Shown here in pieces: positions 11,521-26,059 of a stretch of DNA of 64,000 nt. Under the pieces are notes generated by a model. That model searched no databases, was not told the origin of the DNA, and was given only the letters and a program-made list of their open reading frames with translations. Source of the DNA: Arenicola marina (Eukaryota > Annelida > Polychaeta > Arenicolidae); NCBI GenBank assembly GCA_964019135.1, contig OZ025260.1, positions 28,576,254 to 28,640,253 on the forward strand, written 5' to 3'. Numbering within the stretch: position 1 is the stretch's first letter; each line of letters opens with the position of its first letter. Position numbers and translations under genes: made by a program.

Positions 11521-14452
11521 AATTTTAGCGCAAAATCTGTTTTTGAAACCTTACGTTTACTGTTAAAGTCGAGATCAGTTGGAAAGATGCGCTGCTTGTT
11601 TATGTCGAAATTGCTTGGAAAATAGGGTGAAAATCCAAAGCCCTTTTGACTACGTGCGAGAACGTCCTTGAGTTGTTATGGTCTGTGGTTGTAAGAACTT
11701 GACATTGTCGGAAGAGGAGGCTATCGACTACATTCTGGTTCTTCATTGAAGGCAGTTCTCGCCACGCCACGAGCGAAAACACTACCCAGATCTGTCTATT
11801 AACCGAAGCTATCAATCCTCTTTTTCTTTTTCTTTTTTCCATCGCGGCTGTTCCAAAAGCTACACGAGACTCACCGCTCTCAATGGGACTTAATTACAAT
11901 ATGGACACCTTGCCTGGGATTTGCCCAGTTAGCTAATTGCATTTGTAATTCCGCGTCCGTCCGGCTCCTGTCAACCGGTCTAACGCGAGCCTTCACCTCC
12001 GTAGTTTTTATAAATCATTCAACGTCTCCAAGGCTTGTATCACAGACAGACGTAAAAAGCACGTCGGGGCGCCAGACTGTGGAGAGGGTGAATGTCTATC
12101 AGGTTTTTGACGTCTCACTTCTATTTACAATTAATCTTCCTCTTCATCGTCCCGTGTCGGGTAGGATTTTTTATTTCGGTAGTTAGTACGCATATCATCT
12201 TTACGTCATTCACTTGTTGGTAGCTCCGGGGGATGGCTTGTTGAGTGGGTTACGGAGCATCTTATTGACTGAACAAGTACAGGAATATCCGGCCCATGGA
12301 TTAAGTAGCAAAATTAATCTGGCTCATGTGATTAAAGAAAGCCACCCAACTCGGCCACCATGTTTTCCTCGACCACTCTCATTGTCACTTTAGGATCAAT
12401 AAGAGAATATGAAGCTTGGCGGCAGAGGTAATATGACGTAGCTGTCACGTGTTGTCCAAGCGCCACTGGGCGATAAATGGAAGATATCGATTTCGCATCA
12501 CGTTGCGTTTATATATCAGCTTCATTAGATTTAGTTCACAAATTTAATGCGCTGTAAATCTGAGGTTGGAGAAGTTAACTGAGTTCAGTGCGAGGTTGGC
12601 ACCTCATATACATCTTGTTTAATGTGCACACCTCAATTACCAAAGCTAAAGACATACGCAAGTTTCTTTGTCATTGAGGGGACTTTCGTGAAAAAATACA
12701 AATCTGTTTCATCACCGGCATCTTAGCCGGAAAGAGTAGCCAGATATTGTCCAGCGGCATGGCCGCTGTTCAAACGTGTCCGAATAAACCCGACTTTACA
12801 TATAATATACTATTTATTACAGCACATCACGTAAAACGGCACTCCTGCTCGACAGAACCCAAGATCCAACCATTTGTTCGCACACTCTTGTTTTGCAGTT
12901 GATATAAGTAAGTCATATATATATATATATATATATCATTATAATTATACAGTGTTTTAGTGAGAGACAGAGATAGAGAGTAGTGTGATATTTCTATCAT
13001 AGCGGAATGATTCCGTTTTTTGCAACATGAATTCTTGATTTGATTATCAAATATTTCATATTTGCCATCAACCATTGATGCGTCGTGTCCATTTGTTTCA
13101 TGTATGGTAAATAAAGACAATTTACAGACGGGAGTTTGTCCCACCACAGACAATATTCGTCTGCCGCATATACATATATCTCCAAATGTCATTCATAATT
13201 CAAGCGACCAATGTTCCGACAACATGGACGGCGTAAGGCGGCGTTGGGTGCCGCGCCGACATTGCTCTGGGCCCAAGCTGACGCCAAGAAGACACGTGGC
13301 GAAGCCTTAGGGACAGACCATTGTGACCGGGTGTGGGGGGGGGGGGGGGATAGGGCGCTTTCGTTTTGATCCCCCCGGCAGAGGAATTTGAGCAATCTGA
13401 TGGGAGCAAGATAATAGTGTGAGACCATCGTTAAAGGAAGAACATTTTTTGGCCGTTCTTATGGAAGCATTTAATTTTTCTAGACACATTTTCAAGGAGC
13501 TCTTAAACAACGGAATTTTACTTACCAAAGAATGCGCTCTCTGTCCTAATATCAAATGGTAAGTCCCTTACTCCGAGATATATGAGGGAGGTTCATTAAG
13601 ACGGGACTGGGTGGAACCTTCCGGCGCGAGTCTCTGGCACTAATCTGCCATGAATCACAGGCGGAAGCGCACAATCAAGAGAAGTATTTGTGAGGATAAA
13701 TGAGAGGATTTACACTGCCGCTATCCATCACAAATCAGCCGTGAAAAAACGGCGTCAGTTTTACATCATAGGCTTGACGCTAACGTGTGGTGCGTGCATC
13801 ATCCCTCGGGAGATCTGGGGGTGGTGGAGACAGGGGGGAAGGCTAAATTGATCCACTTCCTTCATCCTAGGGGTAAAAAAGTAAGACAAGGCGGCAGAGG
13901 GTGGGGGTGGGAGGGGTGGGGATGGGAGGGGGTGACTGGGGCTTGGGAATGGACGTGGTGAGAGGCGCCAAGGGGGCTTAATGTAAGATTGTCTCATGGG
14001 GCTTCGGGAGATAAAATCACATATTGAGTACCTCTGTCTTGGAAATGATACGATACCCCCTTCATGCATGCGGGCGGGGGGGGGGTGGCAAACTCGCCCG
14101 CTTCCTTCCTCTCCGTCCTTCCTTCACCGACCAAGGCGCTTTAGCCTTGATCTGTCTGCCTTGTCTCCCTCTCCGCACTGTTGCTGTATTCTCGAGGAAG
14201 AGACGACGAGGAAGACGGCCGGCGATAGATCCGATCCCCAGATTCGAGTTTCGTGACCTGGGGCAAGATTCTGCCAAGCCGCCATCCTCACCGCCTGGAT
14301 TACGACAAAGCAGGACGTACAAGCTATTGTACCCACGCAGTCATTCTTCCTACTTTCGGTTTCCTGTTGCCTGCACCGCCACCTCCCGAGTCACGCCGAC
14401 AAGGTCACGTGGTGTGGCTGTATCCGCCATAACCCGCAGGCGTCCGCTGAGT

Positions 14453-14500
14453 ATTTTATAACACGATATTTTTGTGTTTACTATGCTTCGAGGTGAGTGC
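14453..14500 (+). promoter_or_regulatory. TATA-ATG-splice donor block, unit 2
   Basis: Counterpart of the unit 1 block. It has a TTTTATAA box, then ATGCTTCGAG followed by GTGAGTG. The CTC-to-CTT change is silent, and the ATG and the donor are kept. Confidence 0.25.
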
Positions 14501-17500
14501 GTAACCATTCCGCGCCTTCTTCCCAACCCGTTGACCTGTTACACGATGCTGTCATTGTACAGTTTTTGACTACATTTCGTCCTTTTTCTTTCACCTATTT
14601 TATGGGTTGTTCAGTATAAGGTCATCGCGACCATAACTTGGACAATTAGTGCTCTGAGATCAATAGCTCGTGTAGTCGATACAAGTGCACCGGCTGGTCG
14701 CAGACTCGCCTGTATCTTACCAGTAGTGTGCGTGTCTTGAGGATCGATAACACAATCTAAGGTGAGAGTCGAGGTGTCACACTCAGTCCCTTGGGACCCA
14801 GAAATAGGCCAGAGAGGCACTCGCAACAGGCACCCACGACGAAGTCGATGAAATGCCGATCATTAGCGCAGGGTACGCGATGTACTTGGGATTCATTTTC
14901 ACCCGAAACCATTCTATTTCAGATAATGACATACCAAAACAGTATTTAAAAAAAACCAAGGTTACATGCTCTTGATCATTTTTGAATAGGTACAAAGAAT
15001 ATACACATCTCATTATCTCGGACGGTTCTTTGGTCTTGTTTAATGAAGCTATCTTCGCACAAAGGCTACCTCGCCCTTCTAAATTCATCACTATGCCTAT
15101 ATCCAGAGAGATAATTACAAAAGGCTGAAGCGGAAGTCTTGAACCAGACCTATTTATTATTCCAAAGTCCAAACTGCTTGACTTGTCCTATTTCTGGACT
15201 TTTATGTCTCTTATGAAAATACCTGTGGTCAGAACTGACACAGTGGGCTTGGTTTGGGCCCCAGGGGGCTGCAAAGAGGGGCATCGATCCACCCAGTACA
15301 AGCGGCGTCACACGAAAAAAAACCCAGACCACTGAGACCCAGCGAACGAGTGAATTCGTTCGCCCTTTGCCATTGGGCCTCCGTCTTCTGTTCTCTTTGT
15401 GTTTTTTCGATGAGGGGCGAAGCTGATTTCTTGGTCACGGCGCGGAGATCCCACCGGAAGCCTGCAGCGGCATGGGAATGAGCAGATTGTCGCCTGGTAG
15501 CAAGAAAGCCGCGAGTCTCTGCCGCATTGCAATGGGCCAAAACACTGGCCCGCAAACGAAAAGTGAGTCGGTGAAAAAGATATTTTGCCGGGAGGAGTTA
15601 GTGGTGTGGGGGCGGGGGGGGGGGGTGGTAGGGCGTGGGATCATGCTAATGTGGGTCGTGAATGGGTAACTGTCTGACGAATTAGCCACACGCGCTCCGG
15701 AAATCGTGTGGTTGGATGCGATGGCATATCGGTGGTGGCTAAGATATCTCACATAACAGAGAGCCAGAGAGAGAGAGGGTGAGAGCTAGAGAGGGTGGGG
15801 GCCTACACAAATACGGAAAAAATATTATTTCTCTTGAAAGAGACCACATGACAAAAATCAGTATAAAAACAAAACCCAATTGGGTGGTGTCGGGGCATAC
15901 GTTTATTATGATTGAATTATCTGCCGATCACAGAGTAAAACATAAATCCACTGATTGGTGCGATGAAAGAGGATAAAGAAAAAGGTTCCGGATATACTGC
16001 CTAGAGATAAATGGTGCTTAAGCCGTTGGCTTTCTCCCCGGCTCTGGCAAACAATCACTTCAGGCTGACATTGCATTGAGTTCTCTCAATTACTGGGCTA
16101 CTACGGCGGGGCGTGGGAGCTTACAGCAGGTGATTAACGGAGGCGATGATCCCAACATCCACAATGCTGCTGCATTCGTGGCCAGTGGGTTCTGAACAGG
16201 ATATCCTCTAACGATTTGCCACCAATCACTGACTCATGCGTTATGATGCCTGTCTCTCTCCTCCACCAGTCACTCTCTTGGCACCTTTCAGCTGTCAATC
16301 AGGCCATGGCTTTCTCCTTTTGACTGATCTTTGAAGTGTCACTGTGATGTGCGTTTGTAACAAGGACTACAGAGGGAAAGAGAAAACACCATGATAGCCG
16401 TACAGGTCCATTTTTTAATCCTAATTGTTGGAAAGTGCCATTCTCATTTTTCGCCTCTCGTTGAGGCAATCAATGACATGTTTCAACATAGATCTTGCTG
16501 GCAATTGGCATGGCAGCATAGAATTAAAAAGCACAACACTGGGTAAGTGAGCTGGTGTACCCTGTGATGGATCCAGGGGGTGACACGGTCGTCAAAGGGC
16601 CCACGGTGGGGACTCATCCTTAAGGCTAGGTCACACTCTGCCGAGGTAGGCAACGGTTTAGCCCTTCCCTCCCTGGTCTATTGGGCTGTACAGTTCTCGC
16701 GGGTTCTATTTCCGGTTTAGGTCTTTTAGGGACTAACAAAACAACACGTGCTCTTAGAACAAGTGCGCATCACGCTGGTGCCTTGCCACAGCTGTGTGAC
16801 GCGCACTCATTGTAGTTAACGTTCGAGTGTTGGGAACCGGCCGGCTGGGCGGTTTGTGCGTGAAGAATCGAGTGGGTGTGAAACTATTTTGTGTTTGCTT
16901 TGGTCCAGGCATTCCCAACTAAAAGATCATAATATAGTTAAAGTTAAAACATTTATCTCCCTATAATGCATGTGGTTCATTCGACGAGACTGTTGAAAGC
17001 GTTGTATTCTGAGGCAAATCATCAATGTTTACATTTTTGCGACAAACGGTACACCATTATCCTCGCCTAGTCAGTCCATGTAAGAAGCGTAGTTACGTAA
17101 CCACAGATAGCAGGTATGCGAGTTATGATGATTAATACGTCATACGACATGGGAAACCCCGCGCAGCACATTAGATCGCCTGACATTGACAGTGACTCAG
17201 GCGACAACCGCATTCTGGTTCATCAACTAATGCCAACTGTCTAATCGCTCATATATTATATAAATCTACTCGGATTGTTATAATTCTGATATACACAGAA
17301 CTTCAGTGGTTAGTTGTGCATCGAAAGACAGCTTTAGCCGATTGTGTGTGTAAAGCGAATGCAGCACGTACAGGCCGTTGCGGCTAGGCATTGACGTAAA
17401 GCATAAGTCTCCCTGTCTCGTGGGGTCTCGATAAGATCTCGTAGTGACTGTACAGCCCTATGTACCGGGACGAACCGGGGCTATCTCGCACAATGTTGGC

Positions 17501-17507
17501 GCGGAAA

Positions 17508-17765
17508 CAGTAGGCCACGATGTTACTACGATGCTACGGTTCATCCCGGTAGTTTTGAAACCACGGGGACGACCTACGGTTCACCGCGGTACTCCCCGAA
17601 TCACCCTGGATTGACTACGAACTCGCTACGATTGCCCAGGGTTATTCAAGGTTGTCCCCGGTTTTCAGGATAGGGGTAAACCCGGCCTATAAACAGGCAC
17701 AGTGTGAGCTAGCCTTTATCATGGATGGTATACACCCTTAAAAGTGCCCTCCTTTGATCGACGAC
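17508..17765 (+). promoter_or_regulatory. TATA-initiator block, unit 3
   Basis: Counterpart of 9,398-9,660. The TATAAA box is at 17,688-17,693 and the TCATGG at 17,719, with the same 33-bp spacing to the A at 17,721. The surrounding sequence differs from unit 2 at several places, but the box and spacing are unchanged. Confidence 0.3.
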
Positions 17766-20310
17766 AAATAAATAAGGTGCTAATAAAAGTACATATGGCT
17801 CAGAAGAGAAGATAGAGTTACTAACCTACTCTTCATCCGATAAAACATACCCCCCCCCCGCCCCACCCCACTCCCTTGGTCGTTAGTTCCACAAACCTCA
17901 CCTAGGCTACTATTTATCAAAGAGATGGATTTTCTGAATCAAGAAAGTGTCAATGTTACTAAATCTACAGGCATAGCCTAAGTGTGGGGCATGAATACCG
18001 CCCCCTGTGCTGTACCTTAACTGTAAACTGAAACCCTGCTTTGGCCAACGCTTGACGACTCCAGATACCGACACCACATAACACGCTTAATGAAGGAATT
18101 TTAATTCTGCCAGTGGAGCCAAATCGGAGAAGGATAATGGGTAAAAAATTACCCCATGAATTTGCGAGTTAGGCAGCCTGGGATGGACCAGCGCCAGCCA
18201 GACCCTCGGGGTGGATTGGCGGAGGGGGGCAGGGCGCTCTGGTGAGGAGATTTCTAAGTAACTCAAGTCTACCATGCGGCTAAGCCACTTGTAATTGCGA
18301 GACATGGGCGGTGCAGAGTTAGGTGTGCGCCCCCCCCCACTCCCCTCCCTTTACCCTCGAGTTGTGGCATATGTATGTCACAGCTGATCAGCGCAACAGA
18401 CAGCGAGGAAGGGGGGGGGGGCGAAAGGCGATGCGGGGCGCGGTCACCGTGGAGGAAGATGAGGCGGGAGGAGGAGGGATTAATGATGTCCCACGGTCAG
18501 TCTCTTGGAAGACTGACAGACGATGTCCACATACGTAGCGGAATAGCTTGTCGGTTTCGCCCGAAGAAGACTTCTTCCCCAGCACAGAACCACAGTAAGA
18601 ATAACAAGAGGATTAACCCGGAAGAACGAGTGGCTGGGGGAGGCTGGGAGGAGGGAGGAGGCGGGCAATGTGGTGATTAACTTTGTTTGGAAATTTACGC
18701 GGTTCGTTGCAGAGGGTAGATCCCATGATAGGGTACGACATCGATAAGACCTATTGCTGAGGCTGGCATTGAGCCCATCGTTATGTCTCACTCACCCATT
18801 TTGTTTGTAGCTGTACTGTGTCACAAGAGACTCCAACATAGCTGCTCCGCCCTGTCTCAGCTATGTCCTAGGTAACAAACAATAGGCTGTCATACCAAAA
18901 TAAACAAAATAGAATATTGCAGACACGTTTCTTTCCACCCTTTATTAGCAATGTTAAGTATATGAAAAAGGAAAAGTTAAACGAATAATCTTCATGGCCA
19001 TGTTGCTATTCACCACGATGCACTGTTTAGCGCGGAGATCGAAAATGGGGTCCATTTCTCCACGCGTGCCCTTCTACAACGTGAGCGCATACTTTTGTAA
19101 ATTTGTGGCTGCCTCTTTGGGATATGCGATCAAAACGCTTCCCAACACAGTCATATGAGGAACATCCGCTTGGTTCCGGCCACCCCAGCTCTAGTAGGCC
19201 CAACTGGAGAAAAACTACGCGCATGCGAGTCTACGCGCCGATGACCGCCATATGGACTGGGGCTAAAGCCAGCCAGGTAGCCGTCATTATTATCATCAAT
19301 ATGAGTAATTCTTCCATGCGCGACCCATTCTGTCCGTGTAACTTATCTATTAACCCGCACAGTTATTGCACATATTCCTCAATATGTGGATTCTAACATA
19401 GGGTAGAATGAACGAAAAGGTGTTCTGCGCCACCATTGTGCTTACACAGTTAGCCATGACAGAGCCATAATGAGACTCACGGGGACATGCGTGATAAATT
19501 ATTTGTAAGACACTCCTCAATACCATGCCGAGCATGATGGAGGCTGGTCTGTTGGTGTGAGGCTCAGTGCGCTGCCAACTCAGCCACGGAGGTTCCCTTA
19601 AGCATGGAGCTAACTAAACATACAACCCAACGTAATGATTAACTAATGATTAACGGGAGGTCAGTGCCATGTTTAATGTCCCGCCATGCTTTGGCCTCTT
19701 TATTCCTTAACAGCCCACATGTTGGTATCCGTCTATAAGGAAGTGACATAGACCGGTCACGGGGCCGATTATGGTGTAGATATTCAATGCTGAGGGTAGG
19801 GACTAGAGGATAGGGCGCAATGGAAGCTCCCAAGATATGGACGAGAAGGAACGACTAGCGTTCGGTGCAACTTTTGCCTGCATGCGAGGCCGAAATATAT
19901 TTTTTCAGCCATTTGTTTTCATATAAATCTTGCAAAAAGCAAATCCTCAGTGGAAAGTTAAATTTGCTCGGTTCGTCTGTTGTTTTCCGCCATTGGTATA
20001 AATAGCCATGATTTTAGGGACCAGAATCCGATTGAGTATTTATTTTTCTCCCAGGGACCATAACTCTTAGCAGTAGTAATCGTGGGGAGCGAAGCACAGA
20101 GCGCTAGTACATTAACCACAATTTCAGACGTTTTCGCCTTTTTTCTTGTGAGAAAGCTCATAAATTTGGTCAGTTACGGCACATTGTTGAATGGTTGATT
20201 TCAGTGATACTGCTTAAGACGGCGACAGCCTGCTGGCCCAGTTGGATTCATTATAGTGCGCATGGCCAGTACGTAAAGCACGTAAACAGATAAGATATCC
20301 GAACCAACAG

Positions 20311-20470
20311 AGCCGAGCCGAGCCACGCCGAGCCGAGCCGAGTGAAGAGGAGCCGAGTGCAGGGTAGCCGAGTCCACCCTAGCCGAGTCGAAATAAACTG
20401 AGCCAATCCGAGTCGACCCGAGCTGGGATGAACTAAGCCGAGCCGAGCCGAGCCGAGTCGAGTGGAACTG
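20311..20470. repeat. AGCCG pentanucleotide repeat, unit 3
   Basis: Degenerate GAGCC/AGCCG repeat with GAGTCG and GAGTGG variants. The counterpart in unit 4 starts with a purer run. The unit 3 copy is more decayed and longer. Confidence 0.9.
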
Positions 20471-21063
20471 AACGTACCTGAGTCGGGTGGAGTAGAGTGA
20501 GTTCCTCAAGTGCGGTGTCAATGCGGTGCCGACGGCGTAGTGAAATCATATTTGAATCACTATCCCATGGAACAATCCTGGGACAACGCCAAGTTTAAAT
20601 GTGAACCCGACACAGCGGTCGATATCGCCGAATGCCCAGGGCATGCGGAACGGGGTAAGGGGGTGGGGGTTCAAGCAGAAAGGCGCGCTAGGGCAGGCGT
20701 TTGGAAGCGGGGAGGGGTTAGGGAGTGGGGAGGGGTCTGGGAGCGGGGAGGGGTCTGGCCGTGGAAAGGGGGGGGGGTCGGGGAGGGTCACTAAGGCCGA
20801 CTCACGTTGGGGTGTCGTGTCGCGGGGCTATTACTCCAGAGGGCGCTTTCATCGCGGCGCCGGAGTCCGCACGGTGGCGCCCCGACAGGTGAATGAACGC
20901 GGCGCGGGGCTATCAGCCCCCTCGCGAGAGGTGTCCGAACCAATTGTTCCACCACCGGATCGGTCAGGCAGAGAGTGGCACACAGCGTAGTCGCGGCGGA
21001 CCGGGGAGTGGAAGCTGTTGTAATGGGGAGAAAAGCGACGGGGTGGAGGGGGCAGGGCAATGC

Positions 21064-21160
21064 GGTATCGGGTGACATCGACACATCAGGTGACATCGAC
21101 ACATCAGGTGACAATAACTCCTAAGGTAACATCGACACATCGGGTGACATTGATGAGAGT
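21064..21160. repeat. 18-bp satellite seed, unit 3
   Basis: About five units of the GGTGACATCGACACATC type, some decayed (for example GGTGACAATAACTCC). It lies at the same place in the unit as the 2.7-kb satellite of unit 4 and carries the ACACATC variant that marks the edges of that satellite. It probably represents the state before expansion. Confidence 0.85.
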
Positions 21161-21732
21161 GCGAGATGGGTTCATTGCAACCGAATTCTTCCATGTTGCA
21201 TTCAAGGTTCCAGACTGGGATCACCAGGGGTATTCGTGTTGAGGACCACAAGATGTTCTGTGTAATTTTGTGGCGTGTTTCACCCAGATCGTAGCTAGTC
21301 CAAAGTAGTTACTGCGGCATAATCTATTAATTTAGAACATACCTTTAAACCATTCCCACCGCAATAACTGGCACTACAACCCCAATAACTGATGATTCCA
21401 TGTTATTATTACCACAATGCATCAAATAAAATAACCATCGTTGGAACTTAGTATCAGTGTTCGTTGTTTTAGGTGCAGTGCTGTCGAGAATTCACCCCTG
21501 AAGAGCCAGACCCCATGTGACAGGCAATGTGGCGTTCACGCGAGGGATACACTGAAGGCAAGCGTTGCCCTTTGGCCACAACATTCCGCCCCGGTGTGGG
21601 TGTCAGGTTACCTGGCGTGACTAGGTGGCACGTGACCTCTTTAGATGGAAATCCAGAGAATACCATGGCGTGCGGAGTCAATGCAAGGATTTGTAGACGA
21701 GGACTACGGTAACAGTTGTTGTGCGTCGGTCA

Positions 21733-22000
21733 TAATAGACCAAGCTACACTCCGACACTAAGCCCCGCCCACGCGTGAGTATTTTTTCCTTAATTGTCAG
21801 CATGAAATTGACAATCATATAGCTGATGGTAGGTACAAGTGAGAAGTACTCATCTCTGAAACTGACAACAGAATGACATGTTGCTTTGTTTGTCCGTCTT
21901 GTTTGTCCGACAAAACGCGAGTGGAAGAGCTTTTTTCCCCACATGACTGGATAAAAGCAACAGTGACGGCATTTAATGGCTTAACCTGGATCGGTCTATT
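21733..22000 (+). mobile_element. AATAGACC-ended mini-transposon in unit 3
   Basis: Copy of the element at 1,639-1,918, in the same orientation. Left end AATAGACCAAGCTACACTCC, right end GGATCGGTCTATT. It has the tandem TTTGTCCG...TTTGTCCGACA pair in its middle. No coding capacity. Confidence 0.6.
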
Positions 22001-22756
22001 GCGTCGCGAAAAGTCGTCATCCGGTTTAGGTCCAATTAATGGCCGTTTGCAATTCGCTGACGAGCTCTGTCTGAGGCGGAATGCAAAATGGCCCTGAGCA
22101 ATAATAAATCAACACGCCAGATGCATGCCGGGAGTCTTATTGTAGAGAGTTGTTATCAAGATAATAATTTTTAAAAAATCGAAAAGAGCATCAAGATAAT
22201 AATTAAAAAAAACACACGAAAAGAGCAAGACCAAAATGTCACGTGCGGGCGTCTCTGTGGGAGGCAGAACGCAACAATGGCGAGGAGAGTCGGAAGTGTC
22301 CGAGCTGTCCCGTGGGGTGTTGCAGCCACCGGGACCACGTGACTACGGGCGATGGGGGTGAGAGGGGTGGGCTGGGGGGCGCAATCACGACACAATGCTC
22401 CAGTCACGCTTGGGTTTGTGGGGTGCTTCAGAAGGTGTGGTTAATGGCCGCGGGGGGCGGGGGAGGGCTGTGGCTGACATCGCACCAGTTGCTACCAGCT
22501 TATCGCAATTTCTGAAAGATAGGGACAGTTTTGTGGGCTTTTGGGAGTAGCCTACATGGGACGATGATGTGGCTGGTGCGGGTAGTGGGGAGGGGGCGGG
22601 GGAGGATGGGGAAGGGATATGAGCACTGCGACCACATTAAACTGAGCTAAATGCATGCGACCTTGCAACCAAGGTCATGCTAGATTAACGACCTCTCAAT
22701 AGAGCAATACATCGTAAATCACTCAACACACTATCACTATGACATTAGCACCCCAG

Positions 22757-23130
22757 CGTCATTGTCCCGGCGTATAACGTCCGGTCGGCATCGTCTTGGC
22801 GTTTAACGTCTGGTCGGTATTGTCTCGGCGTTTAACGTCCAGTCGGTATGATCTCTGGGTTAAACATCTAGAAGTGTCTCGGGCTTAAATGTCTTGTCGG
22901 CAGTGTCTCGATATTGTCTTGATGCCAAAGGTCTAATCGGTATTGACCCGATGTCAAGGGTCCAGTCGGTATTGTCGCGAGGCCAAGGGTCTAATCGGTG
23001 TTGTCTCGATGGTGAGGGTCTAGTCAATATTGACTCAATACCAGTGGTCTAATCGGTATTGTTTCGATGCCAAGAGTCTAATCGGTATTAACTCGATTCC
23101 AAGGGTAAAATCCCCATCGTCTCGAAGCAA
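22757..23130. repeat. 29-bp minisatellite, unit 3
   Basis: About thirteen repeats. A few of the CGGCGTTTAACGTC type come first, followed by the GATGCCAAGGGTC type. It is more diverged between repeats than in units 2 and 4. Confidence 0.9.
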
Positions 23131-26059
23131 AAGGACTAATCAATCTTAGTACAAATTGCCCGTTTGAAACGTTAGATGCACTCTTAAAGCCGAGATCAGT
23201 TCAAAACATGCACTGTATGGTTATGTCAAAATTGTTGGTGAAAATGGGTGAAAATCCAAACTCACTTTGACATTTTTTAGAAGGCTTTTGAGTTGTCATG
23301 GTGTGTGGTTGTAAGAACTTGACGTTGTCGGAATATAAGGTTGTCGATTGCATTCTGGTTCTTCATTGAAGGCAGTTCTCGCCAGGCCACGAGCAAAAAC
23401 ACTCCCCAGATCTGTCTATTAACCGACGCTATCAATCCTCTTTTTCTTTTTCTTTTTGCCATCGCTGCTGTTCCAAAACTGTAACACGAGACTCACCGCT
23501 CTCAATGGGACTTAATTACAATATGGACACCTTGCCTGGGATTTGCCCAGTTATCTAATTGCATTTGTAATTCCGCGTCCGTCCGGCTCCTGTCAACGGG
23601 TCTAACGCGAGCCTTCACCTCCGTAGTTTTTATAAATCATTCAACGTCTCAAAGGCCTGTATCACAGACAGGTATAAAAAGCACGTCGGGTCGCCAGACT
23701 GTGGAGAGGGTGAATGTCTATCAGGTTTTTGCCGTCTCACTTCTATTTACATTTAATCTTCCTCTTCATCGTCCCGTGTCGGGTAGGATTTTTTATTTCT
23801 GTAGTTAGTACGCATATCATCTTTACGTCATTCACTTGTTGGAAGCTCCCGGGGATGGCTTGTTGAGTGGATAACGGTGGCTCTTATTGACTAAACAAGC
23901 AAAGGAATATCCCCGCCATGGATTGAGTAGCAAAATTAATCTGGCTCATGTGATTAAAGAAAGCCACCCAACTCATTTTTTTCCTCGCCCTCTCTCAATC
24001 TCACTTTAGAATCAATAAGAGAATATGAAGCTTGGCGGCAGTGTTAATATGACGTAGCTGTCACGTGTTGTCCAAGCGCCACTGGGCGATAAATGGAAGA
24101 TATCGATTTCGCATCACGTTGCGTTTATATATCAGCTTTATTGGATTTAGTTCTCAAATTTAATGCGCTGTAAATCTGAGGTTGGTGAAGTCAACTGAGT
24201 TCAGTGCGAGGTTGGCACCTCATATTCAGCTTGTGTAATGTGCACACCTCAATTACCAAAGCTAAAGACATACGCAAGTTTCTTTGTCATTGAGGGGACT
24301 TTCGTGAAAGAACCCAAATCTGTTTCATCACCGGCATCTTAGCCGGAAAGAGTAGGCAGGTATTGTCCACCGGCATGGCCGCTGTTCCAACGTGTCCGAA
24401 TAAATCAGACCTCACATAAATATATAAAATTTATTACAGCACATCACGTAAAACGGCACTCCTGATCGACAGAACCCAAGATCCAACCATTTGTTCACAC
24501 ACTCTTGTTTTGCCGGTTATATAAGCAAGTTATACATATATATATATCATTATAATTATAAAGTGTTATAGCGAGAGACAGAGATAGAGAGTAGTGTGAT
24601 ATTTCTATTACAGCGGAATGATTCCGTTTTTTGCAACATGAATTCTTGATTTGATTATCAAGTATTACATATTTGCCATCAACCATTGACGCATCGTGTC
24701 CATTTATTTCATGTATGGCATATAAAGACAATTTACAGGCGGGAGTTTGTCCCACCACAGACACTATTCGTCTGCCGCACATACATATATCTCCAAATGT
24801 CATTCATAATTCAAGCCACCAGTGTTCCGACTACATGGACGGCGTAAGGCGGCGTTGGGTGACGTGCCGACATTGCTTTGGGCACAAGCTGACGCCAAGA
24901 AGACACGTGGCGAAGCCTTAGGGACAGACCGTTTGATTTTGACGGGGTGGGGTGGGGGGGATTAGGGCGCTTTCGTTTTGATCCCCCGGGCAAAGGAATT
25001 TGGGCAATCCGATGGGAGCAAGATTAATATTGTGAGACCATCGTGAAAGGAAGAACATTTTTTGGCCGTTCTTGTGGAAGCATTTAATTTTTCTAGACAC
25101 ATTTTCAAGGAGCTCTTAAACAACGCAATTTTTATTTACCAAAGAATGCGCTCTCTCTCTTAATATCAAATGGTCAGTCCCTTACTCCGAGATTTATGAG
25201 GGAGGTTCATTAAGACGGGACTGGGTGGAACCTTCCGGCGCGAGTCTCTGGCAATAATCTGCCATGAATCCTAGGCGGAAGCGCACAATCAAGAGACGTA
25301 TTTGTGAGGATAAATGAGAGGATTTACACTGCCGCTATCCATCACAAATCAGCCGTGAAAAAACGGCGTCAGTTTGACATTATAGGCTTGACGCTAACGT
25401 GTGGTGCGTGCATCATCCCTCGGGAGATCTGGAGGCGGGGGGGGGGGAGAGGGGGGAGGGCTAAGTTGATCCACTTCCTTCATCCTAGGGGTAAGAAAGT
25501 AAGACAAGGCGGCAGGGGCAGGCGGTGGGAGGGGTGGGGGTGGGAGGGGGTGACGAATTGGGAATGGACGTAGTGAGAGGCGCCAAGGAGGCTTAATGTA
25601 AGATTGTCTCACGGGGCTTCGGGAGATAAAATCACATATTGAGTACCTCTGCCTTGGAAGTGATACGATACCCCCTTCCTGCATGCGGGGGGGATGGCAG
25701 ACTCGCCCGCTTCCCTCCTCTCCGTCCTTCCTTCACCGACCAAGCCGCATTAGCCTTGATCTGTCCGCCTTGTCTCCTTCTCCGAACTGTCGCTGTATTC
25801 TCGAGGAAGAGACGACGAGGAAGACGGCCGGCGATAGATCCGATCCCCGGATTCGAATTTCGTGACCTGGGGCAACGTTCTGCCAAGTCGCCATCCTCAC
25901 CGCCTGGATTACGACAAAGCAGGACGTACAAGCTATTGTACCCACGCAGTCATTTTTCCTACTTTCGGTTCCCTGTTTCCTGCACCGCCACCTCCCGAGT
26001 CACGCCGACAAGGTCACGTGGTGTGGCTGTATCCGTCATAACCCGCAGGCGTCCGCTGA

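Larger units (their letters stand above)
7639..15762. repeat. Array unit 2 (about 8.1 kb)
   Basis: Second head-to-tail copy of the unit. It is collinear with unit 1 at both ends, and it carries the middle modules (about 8,480-10,380) that unit 1 lacks. It jumps from the G-rich block at about 10,380 almost directly to the block at about 10,470, skipping roughly what unit 3 has at 18,460-22,035. Only a short piece at 10,385-10,465 survives in between, matching unit 4 near 30,578-30,655. A second deletion, near 15,283, removes the equivalent of 6,757-7,160. The AATAGACC mini-transposon, the AGCCG run and the 18-bp satellite are therefore all missing here. No gene is recognised. Confidence 0.9.

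Noticed and set aside
4495-24921. An 82-codon plus-strand frame of identical length in units 1-3 (4,495-4,743; 13,062-13,310; 24,673-24,921).
   Set aside because: Length is kept, but most differences between copies change the amino acid (for example five changes in a row near residues 11-16), and the first codon is not ATG in every unit. This is what young duplicates of non-coding DNA look like.
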